Notes: generated from the sequence alone by a model not told the origin. Shown: positions 29,493-38,877, counted from the stretch's first letter. The stretch is DNA of 64,000 bases from Teredinibacter sp. KSP-S5-2 (GCF_032773895.1 NZ_CP120416.1:1920001-1984000), one strand, 5' to 3'. A program made the numbers and translations.

Positions 29493-29578
29493 CAAGTCAA
29501 AGCACGCGGACTTGGTAAAGCTGTCACCTTTTTTGTACCAAAAAAGCCGCCAACTTCACCACTCCGGTGTTTGAGGCG

Positions 29579-29784
29579 GTACACGGCCTCGCTCGCTGCG
29601 CGACCTCGGCCATGTATCGGGTCGGTGCTCAATTTTTTGTCGCAGATAGTTGTCTGCGCAGTGCGATTAATTGAGAGAGAATTAATTTTAAAGTAAGACG
29701 TGGTTGGCAAGAATAGGCGAGCGCGTCCGCCTATCAATCTGCTCCAAAAGTTCACCCCTGCGGGATGACATTGAGCACCGACCC
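29579..29784 (+). repeat. Element A, copy 3 (variant GTACACGG start)
   Basis: It is downstream of IS copy 1 and an attC hairpin (CAAGTCAAAGCACGCGG... CACTCCGGTGTTTGAGGCG). The first hairpin has a small change (GGTACACGG), shared only with copy 9. Confidence 0.85.
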
Positions 29785-29812
29785 GTTAGGCAAACTAATA
29801 GGAAGATAGATA

Positions 29813-30331
29813 ATGACTGATAATAATGAACTAAAAGGACTAGGTGGCTGGTTGGTCTTGGTAGGGATTGGAGTTGTAATAAGTCCGTTCAGGTTGCTTG
29901 CTACGTTTGTTCCGACTTACAAGCCAATCTTTGAAGATGGAACTTGGGAAGCTTTAACTACGGTAGGATCTGAAGCGTATACCCCATATTTTGGTTCGCT
30001 GTTAATAGGTGAAATCGCATTTAATACTATAATGGTTGCCGCTTCTGTATATCTAATATATCTGTTCTTTTCAAAGCACTATCTTTTCCCCAAACTATAT
30101 ATAGGCATTGTAGCGGCATCCCTAATATTTATTCCTCTGGACGCTTGGATTGTAACCAAAGTATTTCCTGGTGAGCCCATGTTCGATCCGGAAACAACAA
30201 AAGAATTTATGAGATCATTGATTGCCAGTGTCATTTGGGTTCCTTACATGCTTGTTTCAAAAAGAGTCCAAGCAACATTCGTAGAAAGTATGCCTAACAC
30301 CTATATGACCGAACCTGTCAAAGATCAATAG
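29813..30331 (+). CDS. Cassette 3: DUF2569-like membrane protein
   Basis: The protein is 172 residues with four membrane segments. The N-terminal LKGLGGWLVLVGIGVVISPFRLL is the signature I know for DUF2569 (YdgK-like). The last twelve residues (NTYMTEPVKDQ and neighbours) are encoded by the attC arm and the tip of the inserted IS, so the original C-terminus was probably different. The ribosome-binding site AGGAAGATAG is good. The function is unknown. Confidence 0.65.
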   Translation: MTDNNELKGLGGWLVLVGIGVVISPFRLLATFVPTYKPIFEDGTWEALTTVGSEAYTPYFGSLLIGEIAFNTIMVAASVYLIYLFFSKHYLFPKLYIGIVAASLIFIPLDAWIVTKVFPGEPMFDPETTKEFMRSLIASVIWVPYMLVSKRVQATFVESMPNTYMTEPVKDQ

Positions 30332-31888
30332 GAACCCAAAACGCTCGCCCACATAGCAAGAGTTAATAAAAATAATTCGACCACTGACAATCATTTCCCA
30401 TTTGGATTGATGACTGTACCAAACACCTATTGAGAGTCCGCGCCTAAGTTTTCTTAGGCGTGCTTTGGCTTTGCCAAAGCGCTACTAGAAACATATTGGT
30501 TACCCTTAATCTGGCGGTTCAAAAAATCGGGCTTGCATAGGCATCCAGTTATACACTTGCTCAGATAAGGGGCAGTCAAATTCATTGTCAGGAGAGTAGC
30601 GTGTCCTGTCTAATCAAGGCAGAAGGGGTTGGCTTATATCAATCAGGCAAACAACAAGCTCAAGGCTTAAACAGATGATTTTGCCTCTGGATTTTTAAGC
30701 ACTACACCACCAGTTATACACACAAGCTCAGACACGCTACTCAAAACCTATGCTGTTCGAAAGAAATAGTTCATATCAAACACATCGTTTCGTTTCATCA
30801 TAAAGTAAACGGCACGTCCAAGTTTATGTGCGAGAATAGAAAGCGCTTTTCCCTTGCCAAATTTCTTCGTTAATTTGTCCAAATACTTTTTCGCAGGATC
30901 GTTGCCTCGAATAAATAATGCCGCCGCTTCTGAAAAGGCCCATTTTAAGTGGCCATTACCTATTCTCGAACCCGAGGTGCCTAGTTTTTTACCCGCTGAC
31001 TCTTTGCTGCACTTGACTAACCGAGAGTAAGAACAAAAGGTTTGTACCGTTGGGAATCGGTCAATAGAAAGCACTTCATACATAATGGTGAGGGCTAACA
31101 CATCACCAATGCCAGGTACGGTTTTTAACCGATACAGCATTCTTCCATCATAGTGTTTTGCATGTTTAATAATGTAGTTTTCCAGTCGGTTAATTTGATC
31201 ATGAATATGATCCATAACGGCGATATCCGTTTCCACATTAAGTCGAACCGATGGGTTTTGAAAATGATCGGCGATGCCTTCACGGTTGCCTTTGTGAACA
31301 ATATTCTTCTCAAAGGGCGTTAAGTTGTACTGGTAATTGGTGATGGAGATATGACTTTGAATTTCACTCTTAATCCGTACCAAATGCGCACGTCGGCGCA
31401 TCAAGTCCCGAATAGGACGAAGTTCGGCTGGATAGGCATAGGCGAGCGGGAAGTCACCTCCACGCATAATACGGGCGATTTTCTCAGAATCCTTTTTGTC
31501 GTTCTTGGTTTTACCACCGTGTATGCAGCGCATATACAGAGCGTGCCCCAGAATAAACTCAATGCCTTCTTTGGCACATAAATCAGCTAACCAATACCAG
31601 GAAAACATACACTCAACACCGACAACGATATCGTTTCTGTAAGGGGAGAGAAGCTTAAGAAATGTCTTGCCATGAGTTGGTATGTTCTTATGAATCAATA
31701 TGTTAGCATCGGAATCAAGAATACAGACATACATGGTTTTGGTATGCAAATCGATTCCACAGTAATATTGGTGGGATTTGGTATAAAATCTCATGTGATG
31801 GTCTCCTTCTTTGAGAACTTACTTTTGGCGATTTAAGTTTAGAAGGTACCCCCGTTGGTATCTTTAGGAGGAGGTCATCAATAAGTAT
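30299..31888 (-). mobile_element. IS110/IS1111-family insertion sequence in attC, copy 2
   Basis: It is identical to copy 1 over the shared length, offset by 2396 bases. Its right flank differs: CAAGCAAATGCAGCCGAC, whose other arm GTCGGCTGATTTGGGCG restores a different attC. So this copy occupies the same TAAC|AAG position in an independent attC. Confidence 0.8.
30748..31794 (-). CDS. IS110-family transposase, copy 2
   Basis: The 348-residue product is identical to the transposase at 28352-29398, including the YCGIDLH and SGSRIGNGHLKW motifs. No inactivating change is visible. Confidence 0.93.
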   Translation of the reverse strand: MRFYTKSHQYYCGIDLHTKTMYVCILDSDANILIHKNIPTHGKTFLKLLSPYRNDIVVGVECMFSWYWLADLCAKEGIEFILGHALYMRCIHGGKTKNDKKDSEKIARIMRGGDFPLAYAYPAELRPIRDLMRRRAHLVRIKSEIQSHISITNYQYNLTPFEKNIVHKGNREGIADHFQNPSVRLNVETDIAVMDHIHDQINRLENYIIKHAKHYDGRMLYRLKTVPGIGDVLALTIMYEVLSIDRFPTVQTFCSYSRLVKCSKESAGKKLGTSGSRIGNGHLKWAFSEAAALFIRGNDPAKKYLDKLTKKFGKGKALSILAHKLGRAVYFMMKRNDVFDMNYFFRTA

Positions 31889-31932
31889 CAAGCAAATGCA
31901 GCCGACCGCCGAAAGCGTCGGCTGATTTGGGC

Positions 31933-32139
31933 GATACACGGCCTCGCTCGCTGCGCGACCTCGGCCATGTATCGGGTCGGTGCTCAATTTTTTGTCGCAG
32001 ATAGTCGTCCGCGCAGCGCGATTAATTGAAAAAGAATTAATTTTAAACTAAGAAGTGGTTGGCGAGAATAGGCGAGCGCGTCCGCCTATCAATCTGCTCC
32101 AAAAGTTCACCCCTGCGGGGCGACATTGAGCACCGACCC
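31933..32139 (+). repeat. Element A, copy 4
   Basis: It lies between GGGCG and TTAGCTG. Its central part reads GTCGTCCGCGCAGCGCGATTAATTGAAAAAG, the same subtype as copies 1 and 10. Confidence 0.85.
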
Positions 32140-32179
32140 GTTAGCTGTCTGAAACTGAGTTAGATATTGAGGTGATGGT

Positions 32180-32488
32180 ATTTACATACTGATATTTGTT
32201 CTGTCATTAGTTGTAGTTGTCATAAGTGTTTATGCATCTTGTATAGAGGGCAATATCGTTCATATGGAAAATGGTAGGGAGCCTAATGCTGGCGTATCGC
32301 TGGTGGGTTATATTGTATTTCCGGTATTTTTCCTTGGCCTCGCTTATGTGGGCAATCTTATATTCAATGATTTGGGTTGGTATATAGTATTCGGTTTGTT
32401 TAGCGTAATTTTTCTGCATGCTGTATTCACTATCCCTAAGGCCATTAAAAAACACAATGAACTACTTAAAAATAGAGAAAGCAGCTAA
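32180..32488 (+). CDS. Cassette 4: small membrane protein with uncertain start
   Basis: From ATG 32264 the product is 74 residues with two membrane helices. However, the same frame stays open upstream to 32180 and reads a convincing membrane helix (IYILIFVLSLVVVVISVYAS), preceded by GAGGTGATGGT. No ATG, GTG or TTG serves it; the ATG at 32175 is one frame off and meets TGA soon. Either an ATT start is used or a small indel has broken the original start. The family is unknown. Confidence 0.45.
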   Translation: MYILIFVLSLVVVVISVYASCIEGNIVHMENGREPNAGVSLVGYIVFPVFFLGLAYVGNLIFNDLGWYIVFGLFSVIFLHAVFTIPKAIKKHNELLKNRESS

Positions 32489-32556
32489 CAAATCAATTAA
32501 TGGCGCCTCACGGCTGGACCTCCGCAAGCGAGCTTGCTCCGGCCCATTATTGAGGC

Positions 32557-32763
32557 GATACACGGCCTCGCTCGCTGCGCGACCTCGGCCATGTATCGGG
32601 TCGGTGCTCAATTTTTTGTCGCAGATAGTTGTCCGCGCAGTGCTATAAATTGAGTAAGAATTAATTTTAAACTAAGAAGTGGTTGGCGAGAATAGGCGAG
32701 CGCGTCCGCCTATCAATCTGCTCCAAAAGTTCACCCCTGCGGGGTGACATTGAGCACCGACCC
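32557..32763 (+). repeat. Element A, copy 5
   Basis: It is inserted after the attC hairpin AATCAATTAATGG... CCATTATTGAGGCG and before TTATGC. Confidence 0.85.
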
Positions 32764-32779
32764 GTTATGCACCTGGAAT

Positions 32780-33241
32780 ATGAAGAAAGAGTCAGAAGAA
32801 AAATATTTTTACTCGCACGGCTATAGCCTAGAAAATATTGGCTCTATGGCCGCTTGTACTTTTGGATCTGCGGTACTATTTCATGAATATCTAGAAAATT
32901 CACAGTTATGGGTATTAGTACTCGCAATATTGTGTTCTGGATTGGCGTTGTTTACTATAGATTTAGTGGTTACAAAAGTGTCAATTTATGCTGATAATAT
33001 TTATCTTTATATTAAACCAATTCAGCCTATAACATTTAAAAAGAGATATAGGTTTAGGAGGTCTGATATAAAGCGAAGTAGAGTTGATACGTCCAAGGAA
33101 AACACTAGATATGGGCCGGTTGTGACATATACAGTAGTGCTTCTAACAAAAGATGGTAAACGGCACAATGTACTTATACCTCGAAATAAAAAAGAAGCAA
33201 TTCGAATTAAGAAAGAACTATCTAGGTGGCGTCATGCATAA
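32780..33241 (+). CDS. Cassette 5: membrane-anchored hypothetical protein
   Basis: The protein is 153 residues from ATG 32780; the frame's earlier ATG lies in element A. It has two membrane helices (residues about 25-60), then a cytosolic beta-rich part (VSIYADNIYLYIKPIQPITF, TYTVVLLTKDGKRHNVLIP) that looks PH-like. The family is not recognised. Confidence 0.55.
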   Translation: MKKESEEKYFYSHGYSLENIGSMAACTFGSAVLFHEYLENSQLWVLVLAILCSGLALFTIDLVVTKVSIYADNIYLYIKPIQPITFKKRYRFRRSDIKRSRVDTSKENTRYGPVVTYTVVLLTKDGKRHNVLIPRNKKEAIRIKKELSRWRHA

Positions 33242-33339
33242 CAAGCGCCAGCAAGCCGATATTTATTCCGGGGTTTGCTTTTTGTTCGCTTCGCTTTTAA
33301 CAAAAATCAATCCCCTCCATAAATACGGTTGTGGCGGGC

Positions 33340-33546
33340 GATACACGGCCTCGCTCGCTGCGCGACCTCGGCCATGTATCGGGTCGGTGCTCAATTTTTT
33401 GTCGCAGATAGTTGTCCGCGCAGTGCGATTAATTGGGTAAGAATTAAATTTTATTTATGAAGTGGTTGGCAAGAATAGGCGAGCGCGTCCGCCTATCAAT
33501 CTGCTCCAAAAGTTCACCCCTGCGGGGTGACATTGAGCACCGACCC
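33340..33546 (+). repeat. Element A, copy 6
   Basis: It lies between GGGC and GTTATG. Its interior is slightly diverged (AATTAAATTTTATTTATGAAG). Confidence 0.85.
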
Positions 33547-33573
33547 GTTATGTGGTAAGGAAGCTAAGGTCTA

Positions 33574-33855
33574 ATGAGAGAAATTAACTTAAACGTATCG
33601 GTATCCTCAGTCTTGGGAATAATATTTGCAATAGTGAATATACTGTACGTTTGGCTGTTTACATACCCTGGAGTGGCTGCCACTTTAATTAGGTGTGTCG
33701 GGGCGGTGGTAATGTTGCTGTTCCCGTGGGTGTGGGGTTTTGCCGTGGCGAGGTTTTCTATGTCTCATCCTGCGCAAGAAAATACAGTTGTTGTGGCGGC
33801 TTGGTTAATATTGGCTTATGAAACACTATTTAATTTTGTTATTGCCTCTCCATAA
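33574..33855 (+). CDS. Cassette 6: small membrane protein
   Basis: The protein is 93 residues with three hydrophobic segments (VLGIIFAIVNILYVWLF, LIRCVGAVVMLLFPWVWGFAVA, VVVAAWLILAYETLFNFVI). The start is ATG 33574, 27 bases after the cassette boundary. The family is unknown. Confidence 0.5.
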   Translation: MREINLNVSVSSVLGIIFAIVNILYVWLFTYPGVAATLIRCVGAVVMLLFPWVWGFAVARFSMSHPAQENTVVVAAWLILAYETLFNFVIASP

Positions 33856-33978
33856 TGAGGTGTAAATGCACACATAACAAGGTGCTCAAACCGATGCCAA
33901 ACACTCCTCACCTTTTGTGTTTCGCTTCGCTCAGTGTTACACAAAAGGTGCTCCGTGCTTGTCACGGTTTAGCAAGGC

Positions 33979-34185
33979 GATACACGGCCTCGCTCGCTGC
34001 GCGACCTCGGCCATGCATCGGGTCGGTGCTCAATTTTTTGTCGCAGATAGTTGTCCGCGCAGTGCGATTAATTGAGAGAAAATTAATTTTAAGCTAAGCA
34101 GTGGTTGGCAAGAATAGGCGAGCGCGTCCGCCTATCAATCTGCTCCAAAAGTTCACCCCTACGGGGTGACATTGAGCACCGACCC
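33979..34185 (+). repeat. Element A, copy 7
   Basis: It follows the attC hairpin ACACAAAAGGTG region and precedes GTTATGCC. It has GGCCATGCATC in the first hairpin instead of GGCCATGTATC. Confidence 0.85.
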
Positions 34186-34209
34186 GTTATGCCTCCATGA
34201 GAATAATCT

Positions 34210-34515
34210 GTGTTTAGTCAATTACTTGGATATAGTTTCTTAACCTGGATTGCATGGCTGGTTTTATCAGTGGTCTTACCTTATTGTTCGAATTTCAAAG
34301 GTTTCGTTGTTGGGTATCTGCTAATAATTTTAAGTATTCCAGTATTAGATGTAATTTGGATTCAAAGTGAAATGGGAAGGCCCGGTTGGGAGGGGAATCC
34401 TGATATGGATGTTATCTTTTATCTCGGCGTGCTTTTTAGAACTGCTCTTGTTTGTGCAGTACTTACGCCAATTACAGTCGCAGTAATGCTGATTAAGAAA
34501 AGGGCAGTAAAGTAA
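34210..34515 (+). CDS. Cassette 7: small membrane protein
   Basis: The protein is 101 residues starting at GTG 34210. It has three hydrophobic segments with a hydrophilic loop (SEMGRPGWEGNPDMD) between the second and third. The family is unknown. It ends shortly before TAACAAG of its attC. Confidence 0.5.
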   Translation: MFSQLLGYSFLTWIAWLVLSVVLPYCSNFKGFVVGYLLIILSIPVLDVIWIQSEMGRPGWEGNPDMDVIFYLGVLFRTALVCAVLTPITVAVMLIKKRAVK

Positions 34516-34595
34516 AGTGCATAACAAGTTTGTCAATGATCGCCCTTCGGGCTGGACCTCCACAAGCGAAGCTTGTTCCGGCCCATTACAAAGGC

Positions 34596-34801
34596 GATAC
34601 ACGGCCTCGCTCGCTGCGCGACCTCGGCCATGAATCGGGTCGGTGCTCAATTTTTTGTCGCAGATAGTTGTCCGCGCAGTGCTATAAATTGAGTAAGAAT
34701 TAAATTTAAATTATGAAGTGGTTGGCAAGAATAGGCGAGCGCGTCCGCCTATCAATCAGCTCCAAAAGTTCACCCCTTGGGGTGACATTGAGCACCGACC
34801 C
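34596..34801 (+). repeat. Element A, copy 8
   Basis: The interior reads ATTAAATTTAAATTATGAAG and the 3' part CACCCCTTGGGGTGACATTGAG, a subtype shared with copy 11. Confidence 0.85.
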
Positions 34802-34815
34802 GTTAGGCACTTGGT

Positions 34816-35166
34816 ATGCACAAGAAAGATATTGCAGTTGGTTACGCATGCTTGGAGTGTAAAAAGGTCTTTAAGAAGCATAAGTATACTCAAGATAAGT
34901 TTGGTAACTGGGAACCTATAGAATACGAGGTGGTTTGCCCACAGTGTTCCGCGATAATGTATGAAACGGGCTCGGCTTTCAAAGCCCCCAAAGTTTCAGA
35001 CATAAAGGCTTGGTCAAAACTGAGGCCATTATTTGAAAGTGGTTATAAATTTAGCCCTGATTTTGGTAGTCCATTCGAAGAGCTGTCAGTCGTAAAAAAA
35101 GCTCTTGCTAATGTTCCAAAATCAGAATTTCAGAAACCGGCGAGAAAAAGGTCAAAGAATGCCTAA
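34816..35166 (+). CDS. Cassette 8: zinc-ribbon-like protein
   Basis: The protein is 116 residues. Two CxxC pairs (ACLEC near residue 12 and CPQC near residue 46) suggest a small zinc ribbon. The C-terminal half is helical and basic (FQKPARKRSKNA). It may bind nucleic acid, but this is only inferred. The IS copy 3 starts just after its stop, in the attC. Confidence 0.55.
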   Translation: MHKKDIAVGYACLECKKVFKKHKYTQDKFGNWEPIEYEVVCPQCSAIMYETGSAFKAPKVSDIKAWSKLRPLFESGYKFSPDFGSPFEELSVVKKALANVPKSEFQKPARKRSKNA

Positions 35167-35167
35167 C

Positions 35168-36757
35168 ACCTATATGACCGAACCTGTCAAAGATCAATAG
35201 GAACCCAAAACGCTCGCCCACATAGCAAGAGTTAATAAAAATAATTCGACCACTGACAATCATTTCCCATTTGGATTGATGACTGTACCAAACACCTATT
35301 GAGAGTCCGCGCCTAAGTTTTCTTAGGCGTGCTTTGGCTTTGCCAAAGCGCTACTAGAAACATATTGGTTACCCTTAATCTGGCGGTTCAAAAAATCGGG
35401 CTTGCATAGGCATCCAGTTATACACTTGCTCAGATAAGGGGCAGTCAAATTCATTGTCAGGAGAGTAGCGTGTCCTGTCTAATCAAGGCAGAAGGGGTTG
35501 GCTTATATCAATCAGGCAAACAACAAGCTCAAGGCTTAAACAGATGATTTTGCCTCTGGATTTTTAAGCACTACACCACCAGTTATACACACAAGCTCAG
35601 ACACGCTACTCAAAACCTATGCTGTTCGAAAGAAATAGTTCATATCAAACACATCGTTTCGTTTCATCATAAAGTAAACGGCACGTCCAAGTTTATGTGC
35701 GAGAATAGAAAGCGCTTTTCCCTTGCCAAATTTCTTCGTTAATTTGTCCAAATACTTTTTCGCAGGATCGTTGCCTCGAATAAATAATGCCGCCGCTTCT
35801 GAAAAGGCCCATTTTAAGTGGCCATTACCTATTCTCGAACCCGAGGTGCCTAGTTTTTTACCCGCTGACTCTTTGCTGCACTTGACTAACCGAGAGTAAG
35901 AACAAAAGGTTTGTACCGTTGGGAATCGGTCAATAGAAAGCACTTCATACATAATGGTGAGGGCTAACACATCACCAATGCCAGGTACGGTTTTTAACCG
36001 ATACAGCATTCTTCCATCATAGTGTTTTGCATGTTTAATAATGTAGTTTTCCAGTCGGTTAATTTGATCATGAATATGATCCATAACGGCGATATCCGTT
36101 TCCACATTAAGTCGAACCGATGGGTTTTGAAAATGATCGGCGATGCCTTCACGGTTGCCTTTGTGAACAATATTCTTCTCAAAGGGCGTTAAGTTGTACT
36201 GGTAATTGGTGATGGAGATATGACTTTGAATTTCACTCTTAATCCGTACCAAATGCGCACGTCGGCGCATCAAGTCCCGAATAGGACGAAGTTCGGCTGG
36301 ATAGGCATAGGCGAGCGGGAAGTCACCTCCACGCATAATACGGGCGATTTTCTCAGAATCCTTTTTGTCGTTCTTGGTTTTACCACCGTGTATGCAGCGC
36401 ATATACAGAGCGTGCCCCAGAATAAACTCAATGCCTTCTTTGGCACATAAATCAGCTAACCAATACCAGGAAAACATACACTCAACACCGACAACGATAT
36501 CGTTTCTGTAAGGGGAGAGAAGCTTAAGAAATGTCTTGCCATGAGTTGGTATGTTCTTATGAATCAATATGTTAGCATCGGAATCAAGAATACAGACATA
36601 CATGGTTTTGGTATGCAAATCGATTCCACAGTAATATTGGTGGGATTTGGTATAAAATCTCATGTGATGGTCTCCTTCTTTGAGAACTTACTTTTGGCGA
36701 TTTAAGTTTAGAAGGTACCCCCGTTGGTATCTTTAGGAGGAGGTCATCAATAAGTAT
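35168..36757 (-). mobile_element. IS110/IS1111-family insertion sequence in attC, copy 3
   Basis: It is identical to copies 1 and 2. The right flank, including the attC hairpin and element A variant, matches that of copy 1 for about 290 bases, whereas the left flank is a different cassette. This looks like duplication or recombination of a whole segment, not a third independent insertion. Confidence 0.8.
35617..36663 (-). CDS. IS110-family transposase, copy 3
   Basis: The 348-residue product is identical to the other two copies, and all motifs are intact. Three identical transposase genes within 8 kb imply recent spread or active gene conversion. Confidence 0.93.
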   Translation of the reverse strand: MRFYTKSHQYYCGIDLHTKTMYVCILDSDANILIHKNIPTHGKTFLKLLSPYRNDIVVGVECMFSWYWLADLCAKEGIEFILGHALYMRCIHGGKTKNDKKDSEKIARIMRGGDFPLAYAYPAELRPIRDLMRRRAHLVRIKSEIQSHISITNYQYNLTPFEKNIVHKGNREGIADHFQNPSVRLNVETDIAVMDHIHDQINRLENYIIKHAKHYDGRMLYRLKTVPGIGDVLALTIMYEVLSIDRFPTVQTFCSYSRLVKCSKESAGKKLGTSGSRIGNGHLKWAFSEAAALFIRGNDPAKKYLDKLTKKFGKGKALSILAHKLGRAVYFMMKRNDVFDMNYFFRTA

Positions 36758-36843
36758 CAAGTCAAAGCACGCGGACTTGGTAAAGCTGTCACCTTTTTTG
36801 TACCAAAAAAGCCGCCAACTTCACCACTCCGGTGTTTGAGGCG

Positions 36844-37049
36844 GTACACGGCCTCGCTCGCTGCGCGACCTCGGCCATGTATCGGGTCGGTGCTCAATTT
36901 TTTGTCGCAGATAGTTGTCTGCGCAGTGCGATTAATTGAGAGAGAATTAATTTTAAAGTAAGACGTGGTTGGCAAGAATAGGCGAGCGCGTCCGCCTATT
37001 AATCTGCTCCAAAAGTTCACCCCTGCGGGGTGATATTGAGCATCGACCC
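36844..37049 (+). repeat. Element A, copy 9 (variant GTACACGG start)
   Basis: It is nearly identical to copy 3 at 29579, with later changes (CGCCTATTAATC, GATATTGAGCATCGACCC) that break the 15-bp inverted repeat at two positions. Confidence 0.85.
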
Positions 37050-37063
37050 GTTAAGGCGCAAGT

Positions 37064-37525
37064 ATGCCGGAAAGTATAGAATTCATTATCAAGTTGATTT
37101 TTGTGGCTGTAGGGATTGTTGGTGGTTTGTACTCTTTATATTCCATACTGTTGTCTCAAGCCGCTAATTCGTGGAGTACTGTCTCAGGAAAAATTGAATT
37201 TCATGGTGTTGAGGAGTCACGAGACAGTGATGGTGACTTGATGTATGAGGCAAAAGTTGAATATTCCTATGAATTTCGAGGTAGAAGATATACTGGCAAA
37301 AGAATAGGGTTTGGGCTTGGTTCCTGGAATATCAAATGGTTGGTGTGGTCAGCATATAGAGAGGCTACGAAAATGGCTCCTCGTGCCACAGTATTTGTAA
37401 ACCCGAGAAACCCAAAGCTAGCCACTTTATTAAAGGGTATTAAATCATTTCATGTTGTGAATGTTCTATTTTTTACGGGGTGGAATATAGTGGTGTATAA
37501 AGTCTTAACAAGCGGGTCAATCTGA
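37064..37525 (+). CDS. Cassette 9: DUF3592-like membrane protein
   Basis: The protein is 153 residues with an N-terminal helix, a beta-rich extracytoplasmic domain (WSTVSGKIEFHGVEES, EAKVEYSYEFRGRRYTGKRI, ATVFVNPRNPKLATL) and a C-terminal helix. This pattern is that of DUF3592. Its final codons overlap the canonical attC that follows. The function is unknown. Confidence 0.65.
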   Translation: MPESIEFIIKLIFVAVGIVGGLYSLYSILLSQAANSWSTVSGKIEFHGVEESRDSDGDLMYEAKVEYSYEFRGRRYTGKRIGFGLGSWNIKWLVWSAYREATKMAPRATVFVNPRNPKLATLLKGIKSFHVVNVLFFTGWNIVVYKVLTSGSI

Positions 37526-37593
37526 CTCCGTAAAGCATAGTTCGCTTCGCTCACAAACTATGCTTTACTGCGCAAATTACCCGAGCGTTAGGA
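37502..37593 (+). other. Canonical attC site without element A
   Basis: TCTTAACAAGCGGGT at the left and ACCCGAGCGTTAGGA at the right form the outer arms. The core is the stem GTAAAGCATAGTT... AAACTATGCTTTAC. The site is about 90 bp, a normal attC length, and serves as an empty-site control for element A. Confidence 0.75.
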
Positions 37594-37609
37594 TTATTAG
37601 GAGGAGCTA

Positions 37610-38230
37610 ATGAGTAGCGGTGTAAAAGTTGCAATAGGTTTTCTTTTGTTTATTCTTTCGGGTATTTTTCTATTTATGATTGGTGCAGATAATATTGAGG
37701 AAACTAGAAAGCCAACTCTATACTTATTCCCTGCAATTCCCGCAATAATCGCCTTGCCTATACTTCTGTCGGGTTTGTTTTGGAAAATTGACGGTCAGCT
37801 TAAACATGTAATTATTAAGAAGGCAACACCGAAAAATCTATTTATAGGCATGGGGATTGTAATTGTCAGCATCAGCATACTCTACCTATTCTATAATGTT
37901 TTACATATTGCACCACTTCTCGTGGTTATTGGTTCACTCATAGGTGTTCCTGTTGGTGTTATTATAATGGGTAACGTTTATTCTGAAGCGTGTGCAAACT
38001 GCCACAGTATCCTTTCGAATAAAAGCAAAATACTGAAAGAGGTTGATTTTCGGGAAGACCTACCGCCTAATTCGGAGTTCAAAGAAAATGATGTTTTAAG
38101 CTTCTCTTATTGCCCTATGTGTAATAGTTTTGTGAAAATAAAATGTGGAAAAAATGTACACCTTTCTGAGGGTGACAAAGCTAATAAAATTCACGCTTAT
38201 TTGGTTGAAGGAAATTATGAAAAATCCTAA
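37610..38230 (+). CDS. Cassette 10: membrane protein with a cysteine-rich tail
   Basis: The protein is 206 residues with a strong ribosome-binding site (TTAGGAGGAGCTA). It has four membrane helices, then a cytosolic tail with ACANCHS and SYCPMCNS, which could form one zinc site. The family is not recognised. Confidence 0.6.
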   Translation: MSSGVKVAIGFLLFILSGIFLFMIGADNIEETRKPTLYLFPAIPAIIALPILLSGLFWKIDGQLKHVIIKKATPKNLFIGMGIVIVSISILYLFYNVLHIAPLLVVIGSLIGVPVGVIIMGNVYSEACANCHSILSNKSKILKEVDFREDLPPNSEFKENDVLSFSYCPMCNSFVKIKCGKNVHLSEGDKANKIHAYLVEGNYEKS

Positions 38231-38274
38231 CAAAAACAATCAGGCGACGCAAAAAGCGCGCGCCTGTTGTTGGC

Positions 38275-38481
38275 GATACACGGCCTCGCTCGCTGCGCGA
38301 CCTCGGCCATGTATCGGGTCGGTGCTCAATTTTTTGTCGCAGATAGTCGTCCGCGCAGCGCGATTAATTGAAAAAGAATTAATTTTAAACTAAGAAGTGG
38401 TTGGCGAGAATAGGCGAGCGCGTCCGCCTATCAATCTGCTCCAAAAGTTCACCCCTGCGGGGCGACATTGAGCACCGACCC
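38275..38481 (+). repeat. Element A, copy 10
   Basis: It has the same subtype as copies 1 and 4 and is inserted after a short attC hairpin (CAGGCGACGC... GCGCGCCTG). Confidence 0.85.
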
Positions 38482-38494
38482 GTTAACTTTAAAT

Positions 38495-38800
38495 ATGAAT
38501 AAAGTACTGATATTAGTTTTGTTTTTACCAATAACGGTACTCGCTACCAAGGTGGCTCCATACTACCCAAAGGAGGCTCTAGAGGCCTGCGTAGAAGGGT
38601 ATGCAGTTCTCTCTTTTGAGGTTCCTAGTGAAGGAATTGTATCGAATATCCAAGTTGTGGAGTCATATCCAGAAGGAGTGTTCGGCGAAGCGGCTATAAA
38701 AAATCTCGAAAAATCAGTTTCAGTGTATGCAAATAAAGAAGCTGTTGGTAAAAGGCATGAAGAGAAATTTACCTTTGAAATAGAGGGTGAGTGTGAGTAG
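38495..38800 (+). CDS. Cassette 11: TonB C-terminal-domain-like secreted protein
   Basis: The protein is 101 residues from ATG 38495. A signal peptide (LVLFLPITVLATK) is followed by APYYPKEALEACVEGYAVLSFEV, SEGIVSNIQVVESYPEGVFGEAAIKNL, which fits the TonB C-terminal fold (YP..A....G.v.v.f.v...G.v..v.v..s.p...f...A). It has no membrane anchor or proline-rich linker, so it is a free-standing periplasmic domain. Confidence 0.65.
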   Translation: MNKVLILVLFLPITVLATKVAPYYPKEALEACVEGYAVLSFEVPSEGIVSNIQVVESYPEGVFGEAAIKNLEKSVSVYANKEAVGKRHEEKFTFEIEGECE

Positions 38801-38877
38801 GAAAAAGTTAACAAGGCGCCCAAGCAAGGACAAATACTCCGAGGCTTCGCCACTCCGTATTTGCCGCTTGGCATGGC

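Noticed and set aside
27903-36757. Group II intron (class C-attC) in the attC sites
   Set aside because: The inserted units encode an IS110-family transposase and no reverse transcriptase.
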